Source: Acanthaster planci
Lineage: Eukaryota > Echinodermata > Asteroidea > Valvatida > Acanthasteridae
Reading direction: 5' to 3'
NCBI RefSeq assembly: GCF_001949145.1
Contig: NW_019091637.1
Span: 65,789 to 129,788, forward strand
DNA: 64,000 nt
Numbering within the stretch: the first letter of the stretch is position 1; each line of letters begins with the position of its first letter. Below, piece after piece: positions 12,826 to 24,300 of the stretch. The notes beneath the pieces are model-generated. The model was not told where the DNA came from. It saw only the letters and a program-made list of their open reading frames with translations, and did no database searches. The position numbers and the translations under genes were made by a program.

Positions 12826-15800
12826 TTACGCCTCAGTGAGGTCGTCGTTGAAGTACAGGTGGATGGCCGGCAGGAACTCGTCGTCGTTCATGCTGAGCTT
12901 GTAGAACTCCTCATCCTCGTCTGCGACCCCATTCTGCTCCAGTGTCTTGCCCATGTCCAGGTTGACACCGTTGTACTTCCAGGTGTAGCTGGCTGCATGC
13001 TGGTTCCACTTGAGATATCGATCCAGAATCTCTGACATAATCTCTTCCGAGCAAACCTTGACATTGTTAAGTCAAAATTGATATACAACATGAAAGATAC
13101 AGTACATGAACATCTAGCTACTATGACATGTGTGGCCTCTGGCATCTTTTAGCCTGGAAACACTCAACCTCCAGAAATAAATTACCAAACATAACAACCA
13201 AATGACCCTTTAACCACTTGCTAACAGTATTACTTCACTATTAATGAACTGACCCCAGACATAGCGTTACCTTCAGCCCGGAAGTCTTGACTCTTTAAAA
13301 TGACAAGATATCACAGCAATTTACACCATGGGAAACCAAAACGAATTATTCTAGAGAGTGAATGTGAACAAGAATTATTCCACAGTTTACACCATAAACT
13401 TCTTGATTCAATTGATTTACATCGCAGTTCACTAGCCTACATAAAGTCTTGCAAGGTAACAAATGATTTCATATAGCTTTTTAACTGCTTTTACCAATGT
13501 CGGGAGGAGCCATGTTTTTTTTTTTTCAACAGAACAACTTAGTTTTAAATGATCAGGGCCAAACTGCTTGAAAATTCAAGTTTTGAGCTGGTTTGTACAT
13601 AAATTTTGTGTACTGACACAAGATGGTCTACTGAAACAGCAGGAAGACTTTATACAGTATCTGATGTTCTTAGCCGAATGGCCTGGAGATAGGCCTGTCA
13701 TGAAGACACATATTCACTTGGTAATCAAATGTGTTTTGGGATTCAAATATTTGTAGATGCAATAGCGAAATAGAAAGGAAAATTTCAGTTTCTTTGTAAC
13801 AAAAGTATCTTCCTAAAGCTTAAAGCTGAACCCAATAAGAAAAAAATGGTTTTGCGTCTACATGTAGTTACCAACTAATCGTAAGTAACCTGTATTGATA
13901 ATGTGTTATTTTATGCACTAATAAAATCACAGTTCTAGAGGATTTGACCAAAAGTAACCATTCAACTGGACGCATGAATATAAAATCAAATTTCAGGTTG
14001 AGATTTGAACAATCAATCATCATTTGATCTGTACATCCCTACCTAGAATTAACCCTTCTCTATCAAAACTCACCTCAATGATGTGTTCTTGTGATGTCAG
14101 TGTGTTAATGATCTTGATGAAGCGAGTCTTTGCCGACAGGATTCCAATGCAGAAGCTGTCATTCTTCCACCACGGCCGGCCAAAGTCATTGGTCCAGTCG
14201 GTCCGAGGACAAGGCGGGGGGATGTGGACAAAGCGCCCATGGGGAGTGTACGGAAACACACAGCCTGTTACTGGGTCCACATGAGTGCGAATCTGGTTTT
14301 CCAAGAAGGAAGAAAAAACATGGAAAAGAAATTAACCACCTATTAGTTCATCTCCACGTTGGTCTAGTTTTCCCATTTCAAACCATATTGCAGACATTTT
14401 AATGATAAACACAAAATTTGAGGAATAATGACCTTTAAAAGTGAGATTTCTTACAGTAATAATTTAGCATCATGACACAACTATGAAAGGCTGTTATTTG
14501 AAAATTGCAGCTTAATAAAGCAAAAAACATTGAATTTTTAATGTTTCTGTGACACTTTCCATCATACCAATGTTCACAAAATTCCTTTATGACTATTTGA
14601 ATACAATTACACCAACGCTTTAGTTTGGTTGGTTGGATTTTCAATTTCCCTTGTTCATGTCCTTGTTTGTCTGTTGGTTTTGTTTAGTTGTTTTGTTTTA
14701 ATGCTTTGTTTTATTTTGCTTTCTTCAAAGTGACATTTTGGACAGTCTTAGGCTTACCTCTTTTGTTTTCTTATCAAACCAGTGTGAAATGTCTTTGCCA
14801 GCTGAGGCTATGACTGGTTTCAAGAGTACGTCACCTGTGACATAGAATAGTCATGCACAATAATCTAATCTAAGTTAAATTTAAGAGTCTGCACAGTCTG
14901 AACTTGGGTTTACCTTGGAATTTTCAAGTTCAAATTCTAACATGTTAAAGTTATCAAGAACATAGGTGGGAAATTCAGAGATAGGCCTACAGATACTTTA
15001 ATGAGAGGCCTTTTATCCAGGCATAATCTTCACAATGGGCATTTCTGTATATTTAGGCCTAAGGCCTACTTTAAATTTAACACTAAATAAAACCAATTTT
15101 AAAACATAACCGTGTATTTAAATTAAAATTTCACACTAAATTGAAACAAATTTAAAAAATAAACAGGTGAAAGTTACACCAAAACTAACGTTAGCTGGCT
15201 AGACATGTTATTTCATTATTAGACATGTTAGTTATGAAATATAGCCCACTCCACGTGTATACATGTAAGGCCATGAGAATGAACATCACAGAATTCCATC
15301 CGGAAAATTTTGAAAACCTTTTGTGGCTTTTTTTATTATTCCTTATTAGGACCATACACTGATTACATAGTATGTACACGTCCAAGCAAAGGGAACCAAT
15401 CTTGAAATGCATAGCAGACTACATGTATCTCTCAGTCCTTGCATCACATCGTGATTACTTTTGTTTTTTCGTCTGATTTAGGCCTCCCAATTTACAAACT
15501 TCCAATTATTTTGCGGCCATTGGGGAGAAAATCACGATTTTTCTTTATGAATTTTTTTTGCAATAGGCCTAATGAAAATTTTTGGTGGCTGTTTTACTTT
15601 ATTTTAGCAGTAGGCCCTAGCATGATTAGGCGGTGGACAGAAATCCGGGATGTTCATTCCAAATGGCCTAAAGTGAGAGTTAAACAACAGCAAGGATAAT
15701 AATTCGGGAAGGTGAGCTTGCAATCTTTCTTCCGATTGGGAAACGAACCGTTAGTAGGCCTAACCCTCCCCACCATCATGACCATGCCTAAAATGTTCAC

Positions 15801-16017
15801 AACACAGTTGCAGCCACGTACATCATGACCATATTTTGCTATTAACCCTGGCAGTGCTAACCATGCTAACGTTACCCTACACGGCAGCCTCTCACTCACC
15901 CGCGTAATCATCACAAAGTGGAGTTAAATCATACACCTTTCCTAAGAATGACACCCAAAGATCCTTTAATGTATTGTGCACTGAAACCTCATTCGGAGTG
16001 TAATATTTCGGACGCAT
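12826..16017 (-). CDS. CYB5D1: CYB5D1, cytochrome b5 domain-containing protein 1
   Basis: Complete four-exon gene, 214 codons plus stop (human protein 228 aa). Exons in transcript order: 16017-15900, 14834-14758, 14292-14074, 13056-12826. Exon 1 encodes [16 protein letters not shown] and [20 protein letters not shown], the start of the cytochrome b5 fold. Exon 2 gives [20 protein letters not shown], exon 3 [11 protein letters not shown]...[19 protein letters not shown], and exon 4 a ubiquitin-like tail ending in [13 protein letters not shown]. An in-frame TAG upstream with no earlier ATG fixes the start. The usual HPGG heme motif is not visible, but SHWFD is kept. The vertebrate protein has been linked to ciliary beating and heme binding. 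The intron 14835-15899 contains a repeat copy. Confidence 0.95.
15269..15620. repeat. Interspersed repeat, copy 1
   Basis: This stretch in CYB5D1 intron 1 resembles 52153-52428 in the same orientation and order. Shared words are GGCCATGAGAATGA..., CTCTCAGTCCTTGCATCAC, AATGAAAATTTTTGG-GGCTGTTT and GCAGTAGGCC(C)TAG. Identity is patchy, with indels, so these are old copies. No coding sequence or clear terminal repeats are seen; the class is unknown. Confidence 0.6.
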
Positions 16018-17491
16018 TATGGAGGACAAATACAGGAAATCTGAAAAGTGTTCACGACACGGCTTCTGTTGCCAAGGAAGTTGCTACGAATATGGTTCTG
16101 TCTAAAACCCAGACACGTGCAAGAGCAGTACGTACTCAGATACCAGAAAAATTAGAACTTCGAGTTCATGAGGGTAGCTGACTATTATGGAGAGCCAATT
16201 ATAATCCATACTTCATTTCGGAATCTTTGAAAATATTTCCCCAAATCTTAAAAAATACCTGGTTTAGACTGTTTATGTGGCAACTTTAACTCATTCTTTA
16301 TAATACTGTAATATAATTCCCTTACTTTTTGGGCATTCGATTGACTCTTATTTAATTTCCTGTGTAAATAGTATTAAAGAATAAATATGTTGATTAGGTT
16401 TGCCATACAAGTAGCTGCACCTGGTTTATTGCATTGTCGCCCTTCAGTCTTTACTTTTAGTTTTACTGCTTGTTGAATTGAATGTGTTCTTCTTGAGTTT
16501 CCCGTCAGAGAAACCACAACCATAGGGGGACTAATGGTACATTTACTTAGTGAAAGATGCCAATCGGTTTGAACGTCAGAATTATATTTTGTTCATGTGA
16601 ATGTTGAGCGCGATCGGCACGATAGCTACGCGGTCGCCCGCCCGTCATGCCCTTGCTTTTGTGGTTGTCGTGTCATGTTGGTTGTGAAAGATTGAGTTTT
16701 ACATTTTTAAAAAGAATAACTTCCCCTTTTTCTATATGCCCGATCTGTTTTCCTTCCTCCATGCTCTGCGTGAGGCGCGAGCGGGCCTGCATGAAATCTT
16801 CAACAACTGTCATAATTAAACATCGTGCACAACCGACAACCTTGCATTACAAATTTAAGAGAAAGCTACTGGCTGCATGCTTGCGGAATAGGCCTAAGCC
16901 TAATCGACATAAGATCGACTAATTTCACCCAACATGAGCAGTGCACACGACATTATATTCAGCTGCTTGAATTTCGAAATCTTTGTAGAATGCAAAATTA
17001 GAAATACTTGAAGGCTAGGCATAGGCCGATTCTCGACCTTGTGGGCCCTAACATTACGTTTTGTATGTCAGTATAGGTATTTGCTTGTTACAGCCTGAAG
17101 GCTCCTTGCCATTCATACACAGGGTCCCTTCCAGATCTACATCAATCTGTTTGCCACATTTCACTCCAGTGCAATTCCACAACTTATGCATGGAGCCTCT
17201 AGGTACATGTAGGCATGGTAGGCCTACTGGTACTAGGCAGACTGAAAACGTGCACACGGAAAGACGGCTTTCTTAGCTGAAGACCTAAAGAGAGCTGAGA
17301 TAATCTGGAAGTGTTTCCTCCTTCCAAGTACTGTAGATCTTCCCAAAATTTGACTAGTTGCTTTGATGTTAGTCCTGTTATACTTTCAGTTATCCCACAA
17401 GTAGTTTTAGGGAGCTTTCCTTACTCAGTAGTTTTGACAGTGCTGTGTAGTTTGATGACATATTAGGGTGATTTCTAATCTCCATGTGCAG
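16018..17491. promoter_or_regulatory. Shared upstream region of CYB5D1 and NAA38
   Basis: The interval lies between the divergent start codons of CYB5D1 (minus) and NAA38 (plus). It contains a CpG-dense patch at about 16603-16650 and another near 16765-16790 in otherwise AT-rich DNA, as expected of a promoter. NAA38 must have a 5' non-coding exon here or nearby, because its coding exon begins at a splice acceptor (CAG at 17489-17491). The exact transcription starts cannot be read. Confidence 0.45.
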
Positions 17492-17497
17492 CAGACC

Positions 17498-18327
17498 ATG
17501 GCCCCAGAGAAGTGCCAAGATGGCCGTGAGAGGCTGCAGGGATGGCTGAACCAAACATTACGCATCAAGATGACTGATGGCCGCACACTGATAGGCCTAT
17601 TCCTGTGCACTGACAAAGACCAGAATGTGATCCTGGGATCGTGCGAGGAATACCTTACGGCACCTGGTAAATTAAAGTCAAGGATTTTGAACATTGCTGC
17701 ATTGTTTGTTAAGCAGGAGTGTTTTGGGCACTGCTCTAGCTAGATCAGCAAAGGTTCTCTTGTGACCTGTGCATGTGCCATTTGCACATGTGTAAAGATC
17801 ATGCAGAGGGATAGAAATCAATGTTGTAATCTTGCTTAGGGACACATCCTCACGTTTGAATGAAACCTTTTGCATTTAGTGCCGAGTGCACCAAAACCAT
17901 TGCTCAAATTACTGAAATTCATTGAAAAGACCAGAGTCGAGTTCTCATTATGTTGAGTTTAAATAAGCACAGTTGGGAGAATGTGCATATGTGAAATGTG
18001 CACATGAAACTGGACGTGAAAACACACACAAAATGTACATGAAAATGAAACTAACAGTGACCTTTCCGTTTCTGTGTCCGCAGTTACCAAGCACTTGACG
18101 TATTTCACCGGCATGGATTTTTTGGTTAATTTTGGGGAACACATGCATTGAAGAGCACTCAATAACGTTTTCTCTTGTCAAGTTTGTCTCAATGTCTTGA
18201 CACTGGTCCTTTATGTTTTCTTCCAACAGACTCTGAACAGAAGGAGGAGCCACGTGTTCTTGGCCTTGCCATGGTGCCAGGCCAGCACATTGTCTCCATT
18301 GAAATCGACAAGATGGACCACAGATAA
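17498..18327 (+). CDS. NAA38: NAA38 (LSMD1), NatC N-terminal acetyltransferase auxiliary subunit
   Basis: Two coding exons, 17498-17666 and 18230-18327, 88 residues. NAA38 is the Lsm-fold auxiliary subunit of NatC (with NAA30 and NAA35), which acetylates protein N-termini beginning with Met plus a hydrophobic residue. The Sm1 motif reads [20 protein letters not shown] followed by [16 protein letters not shown]; the Sm2 part in exon 2 is [20 protein letters not shown]. Both match human NAA38 closely. The N-terminal extension before the Lsm domain ([15 protein letters not shown]) is much shorter than in human. The start codon sits just inside a splice acceptor, so an upstream non-coding exon is likely. 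It is head-to-head with CYB5D1, the same neighbour as in human. Confidence 0.94.
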
Positions 18328-21300
18328 ATAATTGAGCGGAAAAAGGTTGGCCTATCCACCCATGCAGCAAGTGCCAGAAGCTTGGCTGCCTATTCTGTAA
18401 GATGTGCATCCACCTTGAGGAAAAGCCCCCTCTCATCGGTTGAATAGAGCCATATTGGTTAGGAGTGTTCATTTTGCTGGTAGCGACACGACGGTAACAC
18501 ATGCATTTCACAGTAGTTTGTGAACGAGCGAAGTGCAGTTCTGTGGCTAGGAAAATTGCGCCCTCTCTTGGTCCAGCTTGGGGCTCATTAGTTAATGATC
18601 TTTGTGGGTTTTGTACAGTGGATGATAGGACTGACAGAATTCACAGCAATGCCTGACCTGTTTGCCAAGATGTCTGTTGAGCAGGGAGGTTTTGCACGGG
18701 CAAAGGGTCATTTTGTGGCACATATCCACCACACCACTGAGTTGCCAAGGGCTCGCTTTCAAACCTAGGCTTGCCATGTTCATGAAGCATCAGCGGCAGA
18801 CTACAGACAAGCCAGCAGCAGGCACTGACTAAATTAAGGATTCCAAGGAAGTGGCATGCCGAGTTTTTTCCCTCAGTGGATAGCCTTTGTACCTCACATT
18901 CATGTTTTGGTGCTGAAAAAGAGTAATATGGCCAGGGAAAATCTTGACAGCAAGTGCTGTCAGGAAAATTGTATACTCTCTACATGTAGTTTGTTTTATA
19001 GCACCAGTGAATGAAGTTGCCAAATTCACACGGTCCTTTATTGGTTGCAAGCTTGATCCATGGTGGTGTATGCGGGAAAAATTGGTTTAATCAGTGAACT
19101 ACATTATGTGCAATTGGTCACACGTAAGTGACGTCAGCCCTAGATGCAGATGTAATCCCATTGCCTTACGCCCATAGAAATATGACAAGTGAACTTCAGC
19201 ACTTGCAGTTTCGAGTTACATCTTCTTGTTCACCCTGTCCTTGCCAATACAGAACTCCACTGATCCTAAATACTGCCTGATTCAGTCACCACATTCTAAG
19301 GAAAAGGGAGCAAATTAATGAACTTCTCATAAAATGCATCAATTTTAGATGCCACTGAACTGGTGTACATAGCCAGCTCTCTTGCAATGCTAATCCTGTT
19401 GGCATGGGCGTCACGAGGGGAGGGCAAGAGGGGGCACTTGACCCCTTGAAAAAATGGGGGATTAAAAACAAGTTGAAAAAAATAAATAGAAATACAAAAG
19501 AAAATGGGATGAAAGTCACAGATTTGCTTTAAAAATATCACCCCTCCACCCTTTAATTGGTTCATAAGTTATCAATTCCCCACCCAATGGAAAAAATCCC
19601 CCCCCCCCGAAAAAATTGTAGCGAGTAGGGTGTGAAAAAGTTAATGGGCGCATTGAGGCTTGTTATATGTATGGATGGCATTAGGCTGTAAATAGTAATT
19701 TTTTTTATTCTTGCCATAAGAGTATCCCAAGTTTTTCTGGTGCATTACATGTCAGGGTTAATTTAGTGTCCGTTTACAGCGGCAACTGAAGACACATTCT
19801 AAAAGCCAGCCTTTTATGTTTCATACATGTACAGTTGCTTTGTATAATTGAATGAAAGAGCTCGACATGGACACCATACATCACATTCTTTCCTTCATAA
19901 CTGCTTTATTATTTGGGCTATTACAGTATCACATGTATAAAAATAAATGTATACATGTACTCTGAGCTACACTAAACTAGCAAAATTTGTTCTCTTCATT
20001 TTAAATGGTATAAAATACATTTAAAAACTGAGTACTCGTGTTCTATGAATCATTCCCTAACAATGGTGAAGTGCAAAATCACTCTCAGTTGTGAGTGCCC
20101 ATTTAATCGTGTTTTTTAAATTATTTTATCTCTCTTCAAATTATACAAAAATATGCAGTATTTTAAAGATCCCACAAAATTAAAAAGTAAATGTGGACAA
20201 GACAAGACCAAAGAGGAGCAAATAGTTTCTGTCACTGTTAGGTTTAGTCTACCCATACTAAAAACACAAAGCGACTGTTAGGCTTCTATTCACTTCCCAT
20301 TATGATTTCAGGTTTCCCCAACCACATCTAGAAAATACCACAAGCGCAAAATAAGGGAGCGTTTCATAGTTGTTGAAGGCGGTATTTACTGCGGTACCGC
20401 TTTTTTTTAGTGGCACCGCACTAGTTACCCGAAAGGGCTTAATGCTGGTACCGCAAAAAAACAGCGGTACCGCAGTAAATACCGCCTTCTGTAATTATGA
20501 AACGTTCCCTAAACTGTTACCTATTTTATCTACGGAATGCACTTTTTAAAGTTCATTGAAACAACACTGAGCTTTGGGTCAGCACAACACACCAGGCTCT
20601 ATATTGTACATTACCACAACTTATCAGTGCTTTTACCTTAATGTACCTGTGGGAGAAGTTGTCTTATGTGCTTTGTGTAGCAGAAAGACCAACAGGTACA
20701 GTACAAAAAAAATGAGAGGCACTTAAGGGTTCTGTCAAACGGTGTGTTCATCTTTCAGCAAAATTTGTAAAAAGTCATTTCAGTTAAAATGGTGTGCAGT
20801 TGCAGCACTGTTCAATTGTTGAGGCAGGGTGTTCTTTAATCCCCATTTACAATCAATGAGAATTACATGCACTCCTACAGAGGCTTTGTGTGGTAGTCAT
20901 GTTGTAAGACAGCTCTTTTCTGCATACCCCGTGGAACAAAAGCACTTGCCTGCAAGATGGCAGCCATGCAAACCCTCTATACTGTCACAAAGATTCACAT
21001 TTTATGGGAAATATGACACATACCGGTATGTGCCACACATTGCCATTCCACTTGAAGTATATGCACATGCAGAGTGCATGGTCCTACAGGGAAAGTGCTC
21101 TGACCTAGACAGGACCATGTCATGTGAAAGAATTTTATTGTGGAAAAACTGTAGTTGTTAGGACATTCCTTGCTCCCCATTTTTAGTTTTGGTTACAAAG
21201 CATGATATTTCGAGTGTGGACCTGGAGACAAACAATGTCCACGCAATGCAGGTAATGAGGACGTGCTTTCTCGATGTAGAATGACTCGGCTGCTCGCACG

Positions 21301-21334
21301 CCCTGGTCAAGGGGTCAGATGTCAAGAGTTCAAG
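18328..21334. other. Intergenic region between NAA38 and the JmjC-EF gene
   Basis: No convincing coding exon. It should hold the 3' UTRs of both convergent genes. For the minus-strand JmjC-EF gene a TTTATT (AATAAA on its strand) at 19905-19910 is a candidate polyadenylation signal. For NAA38 an AATAAA near 19481 is possible but far. A foldback element lies at 20354-20511. Confidence 0.5.
20354..20511. mobile_element. Foldback element with about 57-bp arms
   Basis: The left arm contains GGGAGCGTTTCATAG, GAAGGCGGTATTTACTGCGG and TACCGC. The right arm is its inverse (GCGGTACCGCAGTAAATACC, GCCTTC, then ATGAAACGTTCCC). The arms flank a roughly 42-bp centre at about 20411-20452. The 158-bp unit has no coding capacity and would fold into a long hairpin. 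It looks like a MITE. Confidence 0.75.
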
Positions 21335-24300
21335 CTACAAGTCATCGTGGATGTGTTTCTCCCATTCTTGCTGGTCCTCCATTAGCCTATTATCCAGATC
21401 CTTGCTGTGCAGTCTCTCCTTTTCTCTCTCCCACAACACATCTGTGAGAACACAAATAAAAAAAGTTGTAAACACAAAACGTAGGCAAGTCTTACTCGTG
21501 GACATGAGCTATTCATTGTTCAGCAAAGGCCATCTCTGCTCAGCAAAAAATAACCTAGCTAAGTCGCATGATGCATACTGCTGACGTTTGCTATTAAGCA
21601 AGCAAATTTATTAACCCCTTTGCGACGGATGATGATAAAAGCCGCCGTAAAAATTGAGATCCNNNNNNNNNNNNNNNNNNNNNNNNNNNNNNNNNNNNNN
21701 NNNNNNNNNNNNNNNNNNNNNNNNNNNNNNNNNNNNNNNNNNNNNNNNNNNNNNNNNNNNNNNNNNNNNNNNNNNNNNNNNNNNNNNNNNNNNNNNNNNN
21801 NNNNNNNNNNNNNNNNNNNNNNNNNNNNNNGGCAACGGGAATGTGGAAGTGTGAGTAGAGCCGCACACCATCGAACAATGAGCCTTTTCAATGTGTAATT
21901 CAAAGCATGCAGAGCACGCAGGGCCACAAACCGAGAATTTGCAGTTTGGCAGGTGGCCTCCGTGTCCAAGCGAGGCTAGAATTTGTGGAGTCGGCTTTCA
22001 GAAAAAATTTCCCATCGTCAAGGGGTTAAGCGAAAACACAGTTGCAGTGCTGAACAGAGCCCTCAAGTCGGAACTAATCTGCAAGTGGTTGTTCTTGAAA
22101 TGTGCTTACTTGATGAATCAGGCTTCGCTTTCTTGCTGTACATCATCAGCACTTTCTCCAAGTTGCTGTGAAGCTCCTCTCTGGAGATGAATCCGTTGCC
22201 TTCCTCATCCAAAACAGAGAGCACCTGCGGAGAAGCAAGCAATTTTGAGGTTTACTCAGAGGTCTCTTAAGTCTTCCCAGGGGGTTAAAGAGTACCTCTA
22301 AGGAAAACACGTTTTCTCTGATTTTATCTGTTCAAATAAATATGGAAGCACCCAAATCAAATGCAGTGTCATTAGTCTTCAGAGCTCAACTATAACAAGC
22401 TTAAAAGGGCTTTTTTCTGTTCATGCCAAGATGCGAATTCTGAATGTAGATAGCGTCATTCTGAGAAAACAAGGGGAACCCTCGCCTTGTATTCGTAGTG
22501 GATATACCCTGTGCATGCCAAATGATGCAATGTAGCCATAAAATCAGAGAAAACGTGTTTTCCTTAGAGGTGCTCTTTAACCGAGTGGTAGCTAGAATTC
22601 CAGCTGGTGCGAAGACTGTATCGACTTCTTCTTGTCATACCTCTTTCCCTCCTTTGATAGAGCCGCCAAATGCCTGGTAGAGGTCCAAGAAATCTGCCCC
22701 TGCCAGCTCCCCGTTGGAGTGGGTGTCGGCTCGCTGCATGCACTCCATCAGGAAGCCCCTGCAAAGTGAGATTGGAGTTAAGGGTATAATTGAAGCAATG
22801 TTATCAAGCCCGTTACATGTCTTTGCCGGTCCATCAACACAAATCATCCAGTCAAAAACAACGTTGCAAGCCATTTCAATGGACTGCAACACAAGCATAT
22901 CATAGTCACTCTTCACACTTATGACTCGTCTTGTGAGCGGATTCTTGACTGGACTTGTGACAAGCCTCATGGACTCAACTACAACACTGACTTGAAGACA
23001 CTTGGGACTCTCTAACCCAAGTGCCCCTAGCTGAAGTTCTGATTGAGTTTTTGTCACTGGGGAAAGTTTGATAGTCCCACACTGATTTATTTTTAATTAA
23101 CAAAACAATAACCAGTGGTTCAGTCAGTGTCAGGGTGAATACAGCCTTTTCACAATAGTGTGCCACCAAGAGTTTGCAACGTGTTGGCCAATCACAATGC
23201 GCGAAATTTGTCGACCTAATGTCTCGTTTGGAAATGATTGACAAATTTCATGCATTATGATTGGCCAGCGTGTTGCAAACTCTTGGTGGCGCTCTACTGT
23301 GAATCGCCCGTGTTGATGACAACACTGGTAAGTCAGAGATCCATGATTCAACTCAAAGTTTTCCTCGTAAGTCTCATGCAAGTGCCATCCATCCATCCAT
23401 GCAGTGCACCAGAGTATCAAGTTAGTAAAGGACAAAATCTAATCCTAAAATTTCAACAGGCGTTGATGTAGGCAAGGCCCCCCTAGGTCATTTTTGTGTT
23501 CACTGCTTTCAGTTAGCTGAAACATTAGCTTCTTTGTGTTCACTGTTTTGAGTTTAGCTGAAACCCTGGCTTGGAAAGACGGGTCGGTAGTATGCCTGAC
23601 TTTCAGCCCCTTTTACCTGATGGCTTGAGGTGAGAAGCTGACATATTCATGATCCTCTGTGTTGGCACTGTCGCCGTCCAGGATGTTGGCCAGAGTCTTC
23701 AGGGTGCTCAGGGGCAGACCGCTTAGTTCACCGTCACAGGACACCTGACCATCATGATTGGTGTCCAAGATGTCTATCATCTTGAAGATAACAAGTGACG
23801 ATACTTCAAGTGCAACAATATGACTTTATGACTCGCATCAGTGACCGCGTTCAACCTTAAAGCAACATGCCAAGTGTGGGCACAGTTGTGCATTTGCCAT
23901 GGCACTGAATTACAATGTGCAGGAGCAAACCAACTGCACTCTTATGACTAAAAAACCTGAATGATGCATACAAATTTATAAACTACCGTTATAATTGCTG
24001 GTGTACCATTTGCCTGGGAAAAAGGTCACAGGACATGTCATCTCATAGAGTTGGGAAAATCTATAATGAGTACACTAATCATTAATGGTATGAGCAAAGT
24101 ACAGCAAAAAATTAAAATCATTAATGACTCCCAAGTCAATGACTTGAATATTGTTTACCAAGATAATTAAGACTTCCCAACTCACCTTTTCTGTCGCTTC
24201 TGCTAGCATTGGTCTGATCACGTCAGCTTTTGATTTATCCTCAATGCCTTCTTCAAACTAATTAGTGAATACCACAGAAAAAATACACAAAATTACTGCT

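Noticed and set aside
15918-16181. Plus-strand 87-residue frame
   Set aside because: It is antisense to CYB5D1 exon 1, which has clear homology on the minus strand.
21335-21352. C-terminal HDDL of the JmjC-EF protein as an ER-retention signal
   Set aside because: It lacks the Glu-Leu ending of KDEL-type signals, so I keep it only as a weak resemblance.
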